This document shows positions 45,745 to 55,240 of a DNA stretch of 64,000 bases, one piece after another. Below the pieces are notes generated by a model that saw nothing but the letters and a program-made list of their open reading frames with translations, was not told where the DNA came from and searched no databases. Origin of the DNA: an uncultured Lachnospiraceae bacterium (GTDB taxonomy: Bacteria; Bacillota; Clostridia; Lachnospirales; Lachnospiraceae); contig CALWES010000008.1 of assembly GCA_944377405.1 (NCBI GenBank), forward strand, positions 22,774 through 86,773, read 5' to 3'. The translations under genes were made by a program, and so were the position numbers. How positions within the stretch are numbered: position 1 is the stretch's first letter; each line of letters starts with the position of its first letter.

Positions 45745-48700
45745 ATGAGTACTGCAGATATTCAGGAAGAAAAAAATAAAACCACCCGTCTGTTGTATAC
45801 CGGAATCGATGTGGGCTCCACAACGACGAAAACGGTGGTCATGGACCGGGAGGGGGAGGTGCTTTACAGCTCCTACCGGCGCCATCATGCAGATCAGATC
45901 GGGAGCCTCAGGACCCTGCTTGGAAATCTGAAGCTCCGTTTTCCGGGAGACCGGTTCCTCCTTTGTCTGACGGGATCCGGATCAAAGCCCATTGCGGAGG
46001 AGATGGAGCTTCCCTATGTGCAGGAGGTGGTGGCCAACTCCATCGCCCTTCAGAGCCTGTACCGGAAGGTGGGAACAGCCATCGAGCTGGGAGGCCAGGA
46101 CGCCAAGGTGATCTTTTTCCGGGAGGACCCGGCCACGGGACGCAGTGAGGTCTACGATATGCGTATGAACGGAAGCTGCGCCGGCGGTACCGGGGCCTTT
46201 CTGGACGAGATCGCTTCCATTCTGAGCATCCCGCCGGAGGAGCTGGATGAGGCAGCCTCCAGGGGCACCTGCGTATACGATGTGTCGGGACGCTGCGGTG
46301 TGTTTGCCAAAACGGACATCCAGCCTCTGCTGAATCAGGGAGTCCCCAAGGATGATATCGCCCTTTCCGCCTTCCATGCCATTGCCAAGCAGACCATCGG
46401 GGGACTGGCCCAGGGACTTACCATCCGGCCTCCCGTGGTATTCGAGGGGGGCCCCCTGACCTTTAACAAGACCCTGGGATGGGTGTTTGCCCAGCGCCTG
46501 GGCCTTAAAAAGGAGGAGGTCCTGGTCCCGGAGCGGCCGGAGCTGATGATGGCTTATGGGGCAGCTCTTTCCCTGTTCAGAAGGGAGGAAACAGATAAGG
46601 AGGGCAGGAGCCTGTCGGATCTTATGGCAGCCCTCAGGAACCTCCGGCATATCAGCACCGGCGGGGAAACGCCCAGGCCCTTTTTTGATACGGAGGAGGA
46701 AAAACAGGATTTCCTTGCAAAGCATGCCCTGCCGAAGCTATCTCCCTACGAGCCGAAGGAGGGGGATGAGGTCCGGGCTTATCTTGGCATCGATTCCGGC
46801 AGCACCACCACCAAATTCGTGCTCATGAATGAAGAGGAGGAGATCCTGGACCGCTTTTATGCCTCCAATCAGGGGGATCCCCTGAAGGTGGCAAAGGAGG
46901 GGCTCCTTCAGGTGCGGGACCGCTACGAAAGGGCGGGAGCCCGGCTTGAAATCCTGGGGGCCGGCACCACCGGCTACGGAGAGCAGCTTTTTGCGGAGGC
47001 CTTTTCCGCGGAATGCCATGTGGTGGAGACCGTGGCCCATGCCAGGGCGGCGGAAAAATACCTGCCGGAGGCCACCTTCCTTCTGGACATCGGCGGCCAG
47101 GATATGAAGGCCATCTGGCTCAAGGACGGCATCATCACCAACATCGTGGTGAACGAGGCCTGCTCCTCCGGTTGCGGCTCCTTCCTGGAGAACTTTGCCT
47201 CCTCCCTGGGGATCCCCCGGGAGCAGATCGCAGAGGCTGCCTTTGCCTCCAAAAATCCCGCTGTCCTGGGAAGCCGCTGTACCGTCTTCATGAACAGCAG
47301 CATCGTTACGGAACAGCGGAACGGAAAGCTGCCGGAGGACATCATGGCGGGGCTTTGCCGTTCCATCATTGAAAACGTATTTACCAAGGTGATCCGCCTC
47401 TCCAACCTGGACAGCCTGGGAGAGCGGATCGTGGTCCAGGGCGGGACCTTTGAGAACGACGCGGTGCTCCGGGCCATGGAGCAGTATGTGGGCCGGGAAG
47501 TGGTGCGCTCCCCCTATCCGGGGCTTATGGGAGCCATCGGCGCAGCCCTCCTGGCAAAGGAGCGGGCCGGGGAGAAACGTAGCTTCATCGGCCTTTCCGC
47601 CCTGGAGGACTTCACCTATACCCAGCGGTCCGACATGCCCTGTCCCTTCTGCGGCAATCACTGCAAGCGGACCCTGGTGGAATTTTCCAACGGAAGGACC
47701 TGCGTCACCAACAACCGCTGCGAAAAGGGAGCAGTCCTGGGAGATCCCCGGGACGAGACGGTGAGAAAGCGCCTTCGGGAGATCGAAGGAAAGCAAAGGG
47801 AGGTCCCGGACCTCTTTGCCCTCCGGGAGCAGCTGCTCTTTGCGGATTATCCGATCCCGGAGCCCATGGAGAAGCGGGATATCCGCATCGGACTTCCCAG
47901 GGTCCTGAGCTTCTGGGAGGATATGCCCTTCTGGAAGACCTTCTTCCGGGCCCTGGGCTTTCAGGTGGTCCTGTCCCATAAGAGCAGCCGGAAGCTTTAC
48001 GAACAGGGACTTCCTGCCGTTCCCTCGGATACGGTGTGCTTTCCCGCAAAGCTGGTCCACGGACATCTCCGGGACCTTAAGGAGCAGAAGGTGGACCGGA
48101 TCTTCATGCCCTCCTATAACAAGCTGCCCCCGGAAACGGAGGAAAAAACCAGCGAATCCATGTGTGCGGTATTAAAGGGATATCCCCTGGTGATCCGCAA
48201 TTCCGACGACCCGAAGGGCCAGTGGGGGATCGAGTTTGACGCGCCTCTCTTTTTCTGGTATTCGGAGCGGGAGAAGAAGCAGCAGATCGAAGCCTTCCTT
48301 CAGGATACCTACGGGATCGGAAAGGAGGAGGCGGACAGAGCCCTTCTGGCAGCGGAAAAAGCCCAGGAGAGCTTTCGGAAGCAGCTTCTGGAGGCGGGAG
48401 AAAGGGCCCTTCAGCAGATAGAGGAAAAGGGCGGCTATGCCGTGGTGCTGGCCGCAAGGCCCTACCAGACGGATCCCCTCATTAACCATGACCTGCCGGC
48501 CCTTCTGACGGGACTTGGGATCCCGGTGCTTACGGCGGACTCCCTTCCCTCTGGAAAAAAGGAGGAGCTGGATCAGAGCCGCCTGGACATCGTGAACAAT
48601 TTCCATGCCAGGATGCTGTCCGCTGCCGTGACCGCAGCCAAAGACAGCTGCCTGGAATACATCCAGATCGTAAACTTCGGCTGCGGCCACGACGCCTATC

Positions 48701-50124
48701 TCTCCGATGAGATCATCCGGCTTATGAAGGAGATCTCCGGGAAGTCGCCCCTGATCCTGAAGCTGGACGAGAGCGACGCCCAGGGACCCCTCCGGATCCG
48801 GGTAAGGTCCTTCATCGAGACCGTATCCATGAGACGGGCCAGAAAAGAGGCGGAAAAGCCGAAGGCCCTTCAGGATCCCTATCCCGTAAAGTTCACCCGC
48901 AGGGATAAAAAGGAGCGGGTGGTCCTGGTGCCCAACACCTCCCATGCCTTCAGCCGCCTTATGGCCTCCGCCATGAAGGGACAGGGCCTTAGGGCCGTGC
49001 CTCTGGAGCTTGGCAGGGAGACGGCCATGAAGCTTGGAAAACAGTATGTGCACAACGATATCTGCTTCCCGGCCCAGATGGTGATCGGAGAGACCCTGGC
49101 AGCCCTTAAGAGCGGAAAGTACGATCCGGACCTTACGGCGGTGGGCATGGGCAAGTATATCGGTGACTGCAGACTGACCCATTACAGCGCCCTCCTGCGG
49201 AAGGCGCTGGATGAGGCGGGCTTCCCGCAGGTACCTATACTTACCAACGATGATAAGGACAAACATCATCTGCATCCCGGATTCCGTATGAATCTGCTGA
49301 CGGCAGCGAAGATCGCCTTCGGGCTTCCCATGATCGACGCCCTGGAGGAGCTTCTGCGGAAGATGAGGCCCTATGAGCTGGAGCCGGGCAGTGCGGACCG
49401 GGCCTTTGAGGCCTCTATGGACCTTGTGATGGAGGGCCTTGAGGACCACGGGATCCGGGGAATGGAGCAGGGCTTCCGGAAGGCCATAGAGCTCATGAAG
49501 GCAGTCCCCTATGACCGGTCCCGGCCGAGGCCGGGGGTACTGATCGTGGGAGAGTACCTTCTGAATTTCCACCCTGGGGCAAACCGGGACATTGAGGCTT
49601 ACCTGGAGAAGAACGGCTTTGAGATCATCGAAGCCCGGATGACGGACGTGATCCGGAAGATCTACTTCAACAATAGCTCCATCATCCGGGAATATCATGT
49701 GAAGAAGCCCCTTCCGGAGAGCGCCTACTATGCGGCTGCGGACCGGCTCTTCGATGCGGCCCACGGGATGACGGACCGGATCGCAAAGGCTCACCCCCTT
49801 TATCGGAGGGCCACCAGGCTTCCGGAGCTTGCAAGGGAAAGCGATCCCATCCTGCCCCATACCTTTGATGCAGGAGAGGGGATCCTGATCCCCGGAGAGA
49901 TCCTGCACCACGCAAAGGAGGGCTGCCGGGCCTTCATCATTCTCCAGCCCTTCGGCTGCCTGCCCAACCATGTGGTGGGACGGGGGATCGTGAAGAAGCT
50001 GAAGGAGCTTTATCCCGACGCCCAGATCCTTTCCCTGGACTACGATCCCGACGTAAGCTTTGCAAATCTGGAGAACCGTCTCCAGATGCTGGTGATGAAT
50101 AAGAAAATGTTCAGAAAATCTTAA
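45745..50124 (+). CDS. Second giant activase/dehydratase-like protein (paralogue)
   Basis: 1459 residues, same architecture as the protein at 4445-8953. Two ASKHA ATPase domains open with GIDVGSTTTK (20-29) and GIDSGSTTTK (348-357). The cysteine pairs are Cys145/Cys184 and Cys473/Cys512, again 39 apart. A CPFCGNHC motif (about 654-661) is followed by DUF2229 (IGLPRVLSFWEDMPFW) and dehydratase-like regions with NFGCGHDA and QPFGCLPNH motifs. The two are clearly diverged, so they are not a recent duplication. I chose the ATG at 45745, just after AGGAT, because the frame upstream runs into the lysS terminator. I see no convincing promoter in the 50 bases before it; read-through from lysS is possible. 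Confidence 0.87.
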   Translation: MSTADIQEEKNKTTRLLYTGIDVGSTTTKTVVMDREGEVLYSSYRRHHADQIGSLRTLLGNLKLRFPGDRFLLCLTGSGSKPIAEEMELPYVQEVVANSIALQSLYRKVGTAIELGGQDAKVIFFREDPATGRSEVYDMRMNGSCAGGTGAFLDEIASILSIPPEELDEAASRGTCVYDVSGRCGVFAKTDIQPLLNQGVPKDDIALSAFHAIAKQTIGGLAQGLTIRPPVVFEGGPLTFNKTLGWVFAQRLGLKKEEVLVPERPELMMAYGAALSLFRREETDKEGRSLSDLMAALRNLRHISTGGETPRPFFDTEEEKQDFLAKHALPKLSPYEPKEGDEVRAYLGIDSGSTTTKFVLMNEEEEILDRFYASNQGDPLKVAKEGLLQVRDRYERAGARLEILGAGTTGYGEQLFAEAFSAECHVVETVAHARAAEKYLPEATFLLDIGGQDMKAIWLKDGIITNIVVNEACSSGCGSFLENFASSLGIPREQIAEAAFASKNPAVLGSRCTVFMNSSIVTEQRNGKLPEDIMAGLCRSIIENVFTKVIRLSNLDSLGERIVVQGGTFENDAVLRAMEQYVGREVVRSPYPGLMGAIGAALLAKERAGEKRSFIGLSALEDFTYTQRSDMPCPFCGNHCKRTLVEFSNGRTCVTNNRCEKGAVLGDPRDETVRKRLREIEGKQREVPDLFALREQLLFADYPIPEPMEKRDIRIGLPRVLSFWEDMPFWKTFFRALGFQVVLSHKSSRKLYEQGLPAVPSDTVCFPAKLVHGHLRDLKEQKVDRIFMPSYNKLPPETEEKTSESMCAVLKGYPLVIRNSDDPKGQWGIEFDAPLFFWYSEREKKQQIEAFLQDTYGIGKEEADRALLAAEKAQESFRKQLLEAGERALQQIEEKGGYAVVLAARPYQTDPLINHDLPALLTGLGIPVLTADSLPSGKKEELDQSRLDIVNNFHARMLSAAVTAAKDSCLEYIQIVNFGCGHDAYLSDEIIRLMKEISGKSPLILKLDESDAQGPLRIRVRSFIETVSMRRARKEAEKPKALQDPYPVKFTRRDKKERVVLVPNTSHAFSRLMASAMKGQGLRAVPLELGRETAMKLGKQYVHNDICFPAQMVIGETLAALKSGKYDPDLTAVGMGKYIGDCRLTHYSALLRKALDEAGFPQVPILTNDDKDKHHLHPGFRMNLLTAAKIAFGLPMIDALEELLRKMRPYELEPGSADRAFEASMDLVMEGLEDHGIRGMEQGFRKAIELMKAVPYDRSRPRPGVLIVGEYLLNFHPGANRDIEAYLEKNGFEIIEARMTDVIRKIYFNNSSIIREYHVKKPLPESAYYAAADRLFDAAHGMTDRIAKAHPLYRRATRLPELARESDPILPHTFDAGEGILIPGEILHHAKEGCRAFIILQPFGCLPNHVVGRGIVKKLKELYPDAQILSLDYDPDVSFANLENRLQMLVMNKKMFRKS

Positions 50125-50126
50125 AG

Positions 50127-50154
50127 ACAGGGCGCAAATGCGCCTTGTTTTTTT
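50127..50154 (+). terminator. Terminator of the second activase gene
   Basis: ACAGGGCGC (50127-50135) pairs with GCGCCTTGT (50140-50148), one G-U, then seven T. The T-run also overlaps the -35 region of the next promoter. Confidence 0.85.
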
Positions 50155-50205
50155 ATGGGGCCGCGTGCTATACTTAATTACAGTGTGCAGTCCCGTAAGG
50201 GACTG
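50148..50205 (+). promoter_or_regulatory. Promoter and 5' hairpin of the cdaA operon
   Basis: TGC-TATACT, with the -10 box at 50169-50174, lies 17-18 bp after a T-rich -35 (TTGTTT or TGTTTT). A perfect 7-bp stem CAGTCCC/GGGACTG closed by a GTAA tetraloop (50188-50205) then sits close to the expected RNA 5' end and may stabilise the transcript. Confidence 0.5.
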
Positions 50206-50233
50206 TCAGAAAAGGAAATAAAGGGAAAGCAGT

Positions 50234-50707
50234 ATGCTGAATGCAGGGAAGATACGCCTGATGACGGATCTCGCCATTTATGAGAAAAAAAACGGCGACA
50301 CCGTCTTTAAGGTCAACAATTTTTATAAGAGCGATTACATCGTGGGAGGACTGATCGCCGCCTTTGCAAGATATACCTTCTGCGGGATCCTGTGCCTCTG
50401 TTTTACGATCTTCTTCCGGACGGACGTGTTCTTTGCCAAGATCAATGCGGAGGGGGTCTCAAAGGTCTTTACGGAGATTGGGATCCTCTATGCCGCAGGA
50501 CTGATCCTGTACCTGCTGATCGCCTATTCCATCTACTCATCCAGATATAAGCGGGCAAAGCGGGGAGCCCTTCTCTATGCCACGAAGCTTAAGCGCCTTG
50601 GCAGGCGCTACTGCGGGCAGGAGAGTGCGGCCATGGAGCGGGAAGCGGAAAGAAGCGCGGCTCCGGCATCCCGGCAGGAAGCCCCTGGCAGAAGCAGAAG
50701 ACGATAA
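50234..50707 (+). CDS. Small two-helix membrane protein, unknown function
   Basis: 157 residues. Two predicted helices (about 39-60 and 81-99) separate a short N-terminal part with an IYEKKNGDTVFKVNNFYKSDYI stretch from a basic, Ala/Arg/Glu-rich cytoplasmic tail ending in RSRRR. I do not recognise a family. It starts the operon that leads to cdaA and has an AAAGGGAAAG ribosome site. It could be a partner of the membrane protein that follows. Confidence 0.72.
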   Translation: MLNAGKIRLMTDLAIYEKKNGDTVFKVNNFYKSDYIVGGLIAAFARYTFCGILCLCFTIFFRTDVFFAKINAEGVSKVFTEIGILYAAGLILYLLIAYSIYSSRYKRAKRGALLYATKLKRLGRRYCGQESAAMEREAERSAAPASRQEAPGRSRRR

Positions 50708-50727
50708 GAAAGGTACGGTAAGGACAA

Positions 50728-51639
50728 GTGACTTCACTTTTGATCATAAGAGACAGACTCAGAACGATTTACGGAGATTATGACGTATATATCAGGCCGG
50801 TGCTGAAGTTTTTCTTCGCACTGCTGTGCATCCTTTCCATCAATTTTTACCTGGGCTACATGCCACAGCTTAAGATGATCCCGGTGGTACTGATCGGAGC
50901 CCTGTTCTGCTCCGTGACCCCTGCAGGGACCACCGCCTTTGTGGGGGCGGTGTTCGTCATCGGACATATGACGGAGGTATCCCTGGTGGCAGCAGCCGTG
51001 ACAGCCTTTCTGGCTGTGATGGTAGGAGTCCTTTATCTGGGATTCCGCCCCGGCAGGGCCTGGCTCATGGCTCTGATCCCTCTTTGCTTCATGTGGAAGA
51101 TCCCCTTCTTCATCCCGGTGGTACTGGGCCTTGCGGCGGGCGCCTCTGCGGCGGTCCCCGTGGTATGCGCCATCCCCTTCTGGTTCCTGATGCGCTTTGT
51201 CCATGACAACGCGGAGGCCTTCCAGAACTCCGTGGACCTGGCGGTGCTGACCCAGGAATTCACCACCATTGCCAACGGGGTCCTGAAGGACAAATATATG
51301 TATCTGCTGATGCTGACCTTCGTGCTCTGTATCCTGACGGTGACGGTACTGAAGCGGCTGAGCATCGACCATGCCTGGACCGTGGCGGTCTTTACGGGAA
51401 TCATCCTGGAGGCAGTTCTTGGAGTTGGCGGAGGCCTGATCCTTGGCTCCGGCAACCTGGTCTTCGATGTGATCGGCGTGGCCGTATCCCTGGTGCTGGC
51501 CCTCCTCTATGAGTATGTGTTCTTCGGAGTGGACTACAGCGGAACGGAGCGGCTTCAGTTTGAGGATGACGATTATTATTACTATGTAAAGGCAGTTCCC
51601 AAGATCAAACCCTATGACGAGGACGAGCGTCGGGAATAA
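50728..51639 (+). CDS. Polytopic membrane protein upstream of cdaA, unknown function
   Basis: 303 residues starting with GTG behind AAGGA. About nine or ten helices fill residues 25-275; the tail is acidic and tyrosine-rich (EDDDYYYYVKAV). A central loop, FVHDNAEAFQNSVDLAVL, lies between two helix clusters. No catalytic motif is recognised. It begins 20 bases after the previous gene and ends 21 bases before cdaA, so it is probably made with the c-di-AMP synthase and may act with it. Confidence 0.75.
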   Translation: MTSLLIIRDRLRTIYGDYDVYIRPVLKFFFALLCILSINFYLGYMPQLKMIPVVLIGALFCSVTPAGTTAFVGAVFVIGHMTEVSLVAAAVTAFLAVMVGVLYLGFRPGRAWLMALIPLCFMWKIPFFIPVVLGLAAGASAAVPVVCAIPFWFLMRFVHDNAEAFQNSVDLAVLTQEFTTIANGVLKDKYMYLLMLTFVLCILTVTVLKRLSIDHAWTVAVFTGIILEAVLGVGGGLILGSGNLVFDVIGVAVSLVLALLYEYVFFGVDYSGTERLQFEDDDYYYYVKAVPKIKPYDEDERRE

Positions 51640-51660
51640 ATCAGGGGAACAGGAATCGAA

Positions 51661-52527
51661 ATGACGGAAATTCTGACAAATCTGAAAAACAGCATATCCC
51701 TGCTGCCGCAGTTTTCCTTCACCAACCTGCTGGAGGTGGTGATCATTGCGGCCATCGTGTATGAGCTTCTGCTCCTGATCAAGAATACCAGAGCCTGGAC
51801 CCTTCTGAAGGGCATCCTGTTCATCCTGGTGTTCACCCTGATCGCTGCCATTTTCAGACTTGACACGATCCTGTGGATCCTGGAGAGGATCTCCACCATT
51901 GCGGTACTGGCCATTCTGATCATCTTCCAGCCGGAGCTTCGTAAGGCTCTGGAGCAGCTGGGCAATCAGAAGATCATGACCAACATCCTCCCTCTTAATG
52001 ACGCGCCGGATACGGCGGACATGACCCGGGAGACGGTGGATCAGATCGTAAAGGCCACCTTTGAGATGGGCAAGCAGAAGACGGGAGCCCTGATGGTGCT
52101 GGAGCGGAACGAGTCCCTGGCGGACATCGAGAAGACCGGCATCGCCATCGACGGTATCATCAGCTCCGGACTTCTGATCAATATCTTTGAAAAAAACACG
52201 CCGCTCCATGACGGAGCCGTGATCCTGAAGGGCAACAAGGTGGCGGCGGCCACCTGCTATCTGCCCCTTTCCGAGAACCTGAGCATCAGCAAGGACCTGG
52301 GGACCCGGCACAGGGCGGCCCTTGGCATCTCAGAGGTGACGGACAGCTTTACCATCGTGGTCTCTGAGGAAACGGGACGGGTGACGGTGGCCAGCAAGGG
52401 CAGCCTGACCCGGATGCCCGACGCAGAGAGCCTCAGGGTGGCACTTCTTTCCCTGATGGAGCAGGAGGAGAGCAAACGGATCGGAAAATGGTTGAGAGGA
52501 AAGCTGAAAAATGAAAGGAAGGCTTAA
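51661..52527 (+). CDS. cdaA: Diadenylate cyclase CdaA
   Basis: 288 residues. Three N-terminal helices (about 20-95) anchor the DAC domain, which has the catalytic motifs LHDGAVI (near 181) and GTRHRAALG (near 217). It joins two ATP into cyclic di-AMP, which controls potassium, osmolytes and cell-wall balance. The start follows GGGGAACAGGA. Its last 17 bases overlap cdaR, so the enzyme and its regulator are coupled. glmM, usually third in this operon, is not here. Confidence 0.96.
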   Translation: MTEILTNLKNSISLLPQFSFTNLLEVVIIAAIVYELLLLIKNTRAWTLLKGILFILVFTLIAAIFRLDTILWILERISTIAVLAILIIFQPELRKALEQLGNQKIMTNILPLNDAPDTADMTRETVDQIVKATFEMGKQKTGALMVLERNESLADIEKTGIAIDGIISSGLLINIFEKNTPLHDGAVILKGNKVAAATCYLPLSENLSISKDLGTRHRAALGISEVTDSFTIVVSEETGRVTVASKGSLTRMPDAESLRVALLSLMEQEESKRIGKWLRGKLKNERKA

Positions 52528-53722
52528 TCAAAATCTGGGGCTGAAGGCGATCTCCCTGGTTGCCGCCTTTATCATCTGGCTTCTGGTGGTGAACATCTCC
52601 CAGCCGGAGATCACAGCCTACCAGACCCTGGACATCGAGGTGGAAAACGCGGACAAGCTGACCTCAGCAGATAAAACCTATACAATGGATACCAGGACCG
52701 TGCGGGTGAGCTACCATGTACGCTCCCCCCAGCGCAGCAGCGTTACGGCGGATAATTTCCGGGCCTACGTGAACCTGGCGGATTACTCCATCACAGGAGC
52801 GGTGCCGGTCTATGTGGACGTGGATGAAAGCGTTCAGGGGCTCATCTCCGACGTGACCCTGAACCCCATGGTGGTACATGTGGATACGGAGGATATCCAG
52901 CGGAAACGCTTCGATATCACCACCTCCACTACAGGCAGGACCATGGAGGGCTATATGGCGGGAGAAATCTCTGTCAGCCCCGACTATGTCTATGTCATCG
53001 GTCCCGTCTCCGAGGTGGGACAGATCAGTGAGGTGGGCATCGAAGTGAATGTGGCGGAGGCCAACAGCGCCTTAAGCGGCAAGGCCCCGGTGGTATTCTA
53101 TGACGCAAACGGAAACGAGATCTCCGTAGACGACCGGATCTCCCTGAGTCAGACGGAGATCAGCTATGAGCTTCCCGTCTACCGCATCAAGAGCCTCAGT
53201 GTGGTGGCCAATGCGGAGGGAACGCCGGCAGAGGGCTATATGCTGGAATCCGTGGACAGCAGTCCCAGCTTCGTGGACGTCTACGGAGATGAGGAGACCC
53301 TCAGCAAATATTCCAGCATCACCATCCCGGAGGAGGAGCTCTCCATCAACGGAGCCGCCACCACCGTGACCAGGAGCCTGGACATCACCCCCTATCTTCC
53401 CGAGGGGCTGCGCCTTGCACAGCCGGGAACGGAGGTAACCATCGCTGCCCGGATCCGGCGGCAGCCCCAGGTGACTGCAGCCACGGATGAAACCGATGAG
53501 ACGGATTCCGAAGTACTGATCGGTACGGGAGCCGAGGAGGAAGAGCCTACAGAGACCCAGGAGGGGGAAGGCACCGGAGAAACGCTTCCGGAGGAGCCTT
53601 CCGCAGCTGCTTCCCAGCACGAAAGCGCCGGAGCATCTCAGACCGGAGCATCCCAGGAGGAACCCCGGGAAGGGGAGAGCAGGGAAGCAGGCACCCATGG
53701 GGAGACGGCTTCTTCGGAATAA
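52511..53722 (+). CDS. cdaR: CdaA regulator CdaR (YbbR domains)
   Basis: 403 residues. One N-terminal helix (about 8-29) anchors the protein; outside follow four YbbR-type beta repeats, visible as recurring V-x-V and YVDV-type strands (about 35-115, 120-205, 210-290, 295-320). A Glu/Thr/Ser/Ala-rich, probably disordered tail of about 75 residues ends the chain. CdaR binds CdaA in the membrane and tunes it. Its start lies inside cdaA, with GGAAAG upstream. Confidence 0.93.
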   Translation: MKGRLNQNLGLKAISLVAAFIIWLLVVNISQPEITAYQTLDIEVENADKLTSADKTYTMDTRTVRVSYHVRSPQRSSVTADNFRAYVNLADYSITGAVPVYVDVDESVQGLISDVTLNPMVVHVDTEDIQRKRFDITTSTTGRTMEGYMAGEISVSPDYVYVIGPVSEVGQISEVGIEVNVAEANSALSGKAPVVFYDANGNEISVDDRISLSQTEISYELPVYRIKSLSVVANAEGTPAEGYMLESVDSSPSFVDVYGDEETLSKYSSITIPEEELSINGAATTVTRSLDITPYLPEGLRLAQPGTEVTIAARIRRQPQVTAATDETDETDSEVLIGTGAEEEEPTETQEGEGTGETLPEEPSAAASQHESAGASQTGASQEEPREGESREAGTHGETASSE

Positions 53723-53743
53723 GGAAGCTTTACAGAACGAAAG

Positions 53744-55207
53744 ATGATCGAATTTGTAATACTGACCGCGGCGATGCTTCTTGCCTTTGCCGCGGCCTAT
53801 CTGAAACTCTATATGGTATCAGGCGCACTGCTGATCCTGGCAGGCGTCGTCCTTTATGTGTTGTTTTACAGAAGGAGCGGCATGCTTTTGGACCCTGCCG
53901 CTCTTTTTTCTGTTTCCTGGATCGGGGGCATGGGGGTCTCGGCCCTGAAGCTGTCCCGGCTCCAGAGCCCCTGGGAGCCCATGACCTGGGTCTGCTTCTA
54001 TGGAGCCTGGGCCGCCTTTATCCTGGCCTGGCTCCGTTTCGGTCCCGGAAAGAGCGGGAAGGGGGAAAAGAAGGAGGATGCTTCCCCCTCCGGAAAAAAG
54101 AAGGAGGAGCTGCTTCGGCAGCAGAAGGAGCAGAGGATCCGGGTACGGAAGCGGCTCTTCCTTACGATCCCGGCCTTGACAGGCCTGTCCCTTCTGGCCT
54201 TCCTCTTTGAGGCGGTCTATCTGGGGTATATCCCCCTTTTTATCAAGGATACGCCCCATGCCTACTCCTACTTCCATGTGACGGGCGTCCACTACTTTAC
54301 CGTAAGCTGCGTGCTGGTGCCCTCCCTGGTGCTTCTCTATCTGGATCAGGTACGCCGCCACTGCATAGGTGTCTGCAGCCAGGCGGGAGAGGAGCGGGGC
54401 TTCCGGCTCCTTCGGCGGATGTTTGCCCTGGGCTTTGGAAGGGAGATCCTGGCAGCCCTTTTCTGCTGCGGACTGTCCCTCTGCATTCCCCTGCTCTGCG
54501 TCTCCAGGTTCCAGCTGATCTTCGCCGTGGCCCTGGCAGTGTTTACGGCCCTTTCCCTGCGGGGAAGCAAAAAGCTGGAGAGGGGACTGGTGTTATCCCT
54601 TGTGATCCTGGTCCTGCTGCTGATCCCGGTGTATATCGGCCTTACGGTGGCCAGGGCCCACGATGTGGCCTATCTCAACGGGATCTTCGAGATGCGGGAT
54701 CCGGATACCCCCATCTTCTTTACCCAGCCCTATATGTACATCGCCAACAATTACGATAATTTCAACTGCCTGGTGAGGGAGCTTCCAGGGGGAGGCCATA
54801 CCCTTGGCCTCAGAATGCTCTTTCCGGTGTTTGCCCTTACGGGGATGAAATTCCTGTTCCCGGCCCTGGTGAGCTTCCCCCTCTATGTGACCAAGACGGA
54901 GCTTACCACCGTGACCCTGTTTTACGATGCCTACTATGACTTTGGCCTGGCGGGGGTGCTGTGCTTCGGGGCTCTTCTGGGACTCTGCTACGGCCTCTTC
55001 CTCCGACGTACGGGGCTTTTCCTTCCGGAGGAAGGGAGGACCGGGGAGAACCCGGGGGCTTACCTGATCTATGCACAGCTGGCCTTTTACCTGCTGTTTT
55101 CCTTTTTTACCACCTGGTTTTCGAACCCAAGCACCTGGTTTTACCTTGCCTTAAGCCTTCTGATCTGTCTCTGGCTGGCCTGGCCCCCGAGAAAGAACAG
55201 AGGATAA
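53744..55207 (+). CDS. Oligosaccharide repeat-unit polymerase-like membrane protein (Wzy type)
   Basis: 487 residues with about twelve helices and a highly charged Lys/Glu loop at about 105-145. The large outer loop (about 300-370) contains YIANNYDNFNCLV and a following PGGGHTLGLRMLFP segment, which resembles the repeat-unit polymerase family (O-antigen polymerase type). That would make it a capsule or wall polysaccharide polymerase, yet no glycosyltransferase genes are near. It begins 21 bases after cdaR. Family assignment is moderate. Confidence 0.72.
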   Translation: MIEFVILTAAMLLAFAAAYLKLYMVSGALLILAGVVLYVLFYRRSGMLLDPAALFSVSWIGGMGVSALKLSRLQSPWEPMTWVCFYGAWAAFILAWLRFGPGKSGKGEKKEDASPSGKKKEELLRQQKEQRIRVRKRLFLTIPALTGLSLLAFLFEAVYLGYIPLFIKDTPHAYSYFHVTGVHYFTVSCVLVPSLVLLYLDQVRRHCIGVCSQAGEERGFRLLRRMFALGFGREILAALFCCGLSLCIPLLCVSRFQLIFAVALAVFTALSLRGSKKLERGLVLSLVILVLLLIPVYIGLTVARAHDVAYLNGIFEMRDPDTPIFFTQPYMYIANNYDNFNCLVRELPGGGHTLGLRMLFPVFALTGMKFLFPALVSFPLYVTKTELTTVTLFYDAYYDFGLAGVLCFGALLGLCYGLFLRRTGLFLPEEGRTGENPGAYLIYAQLAFYLLFSFFTTWFSNPSTWFYLALSLLICLWLAWPPRKNRG

Positions 55208-55240
55208 AGATATGATATTTTTCCATAAGGAGGTCTCCCC

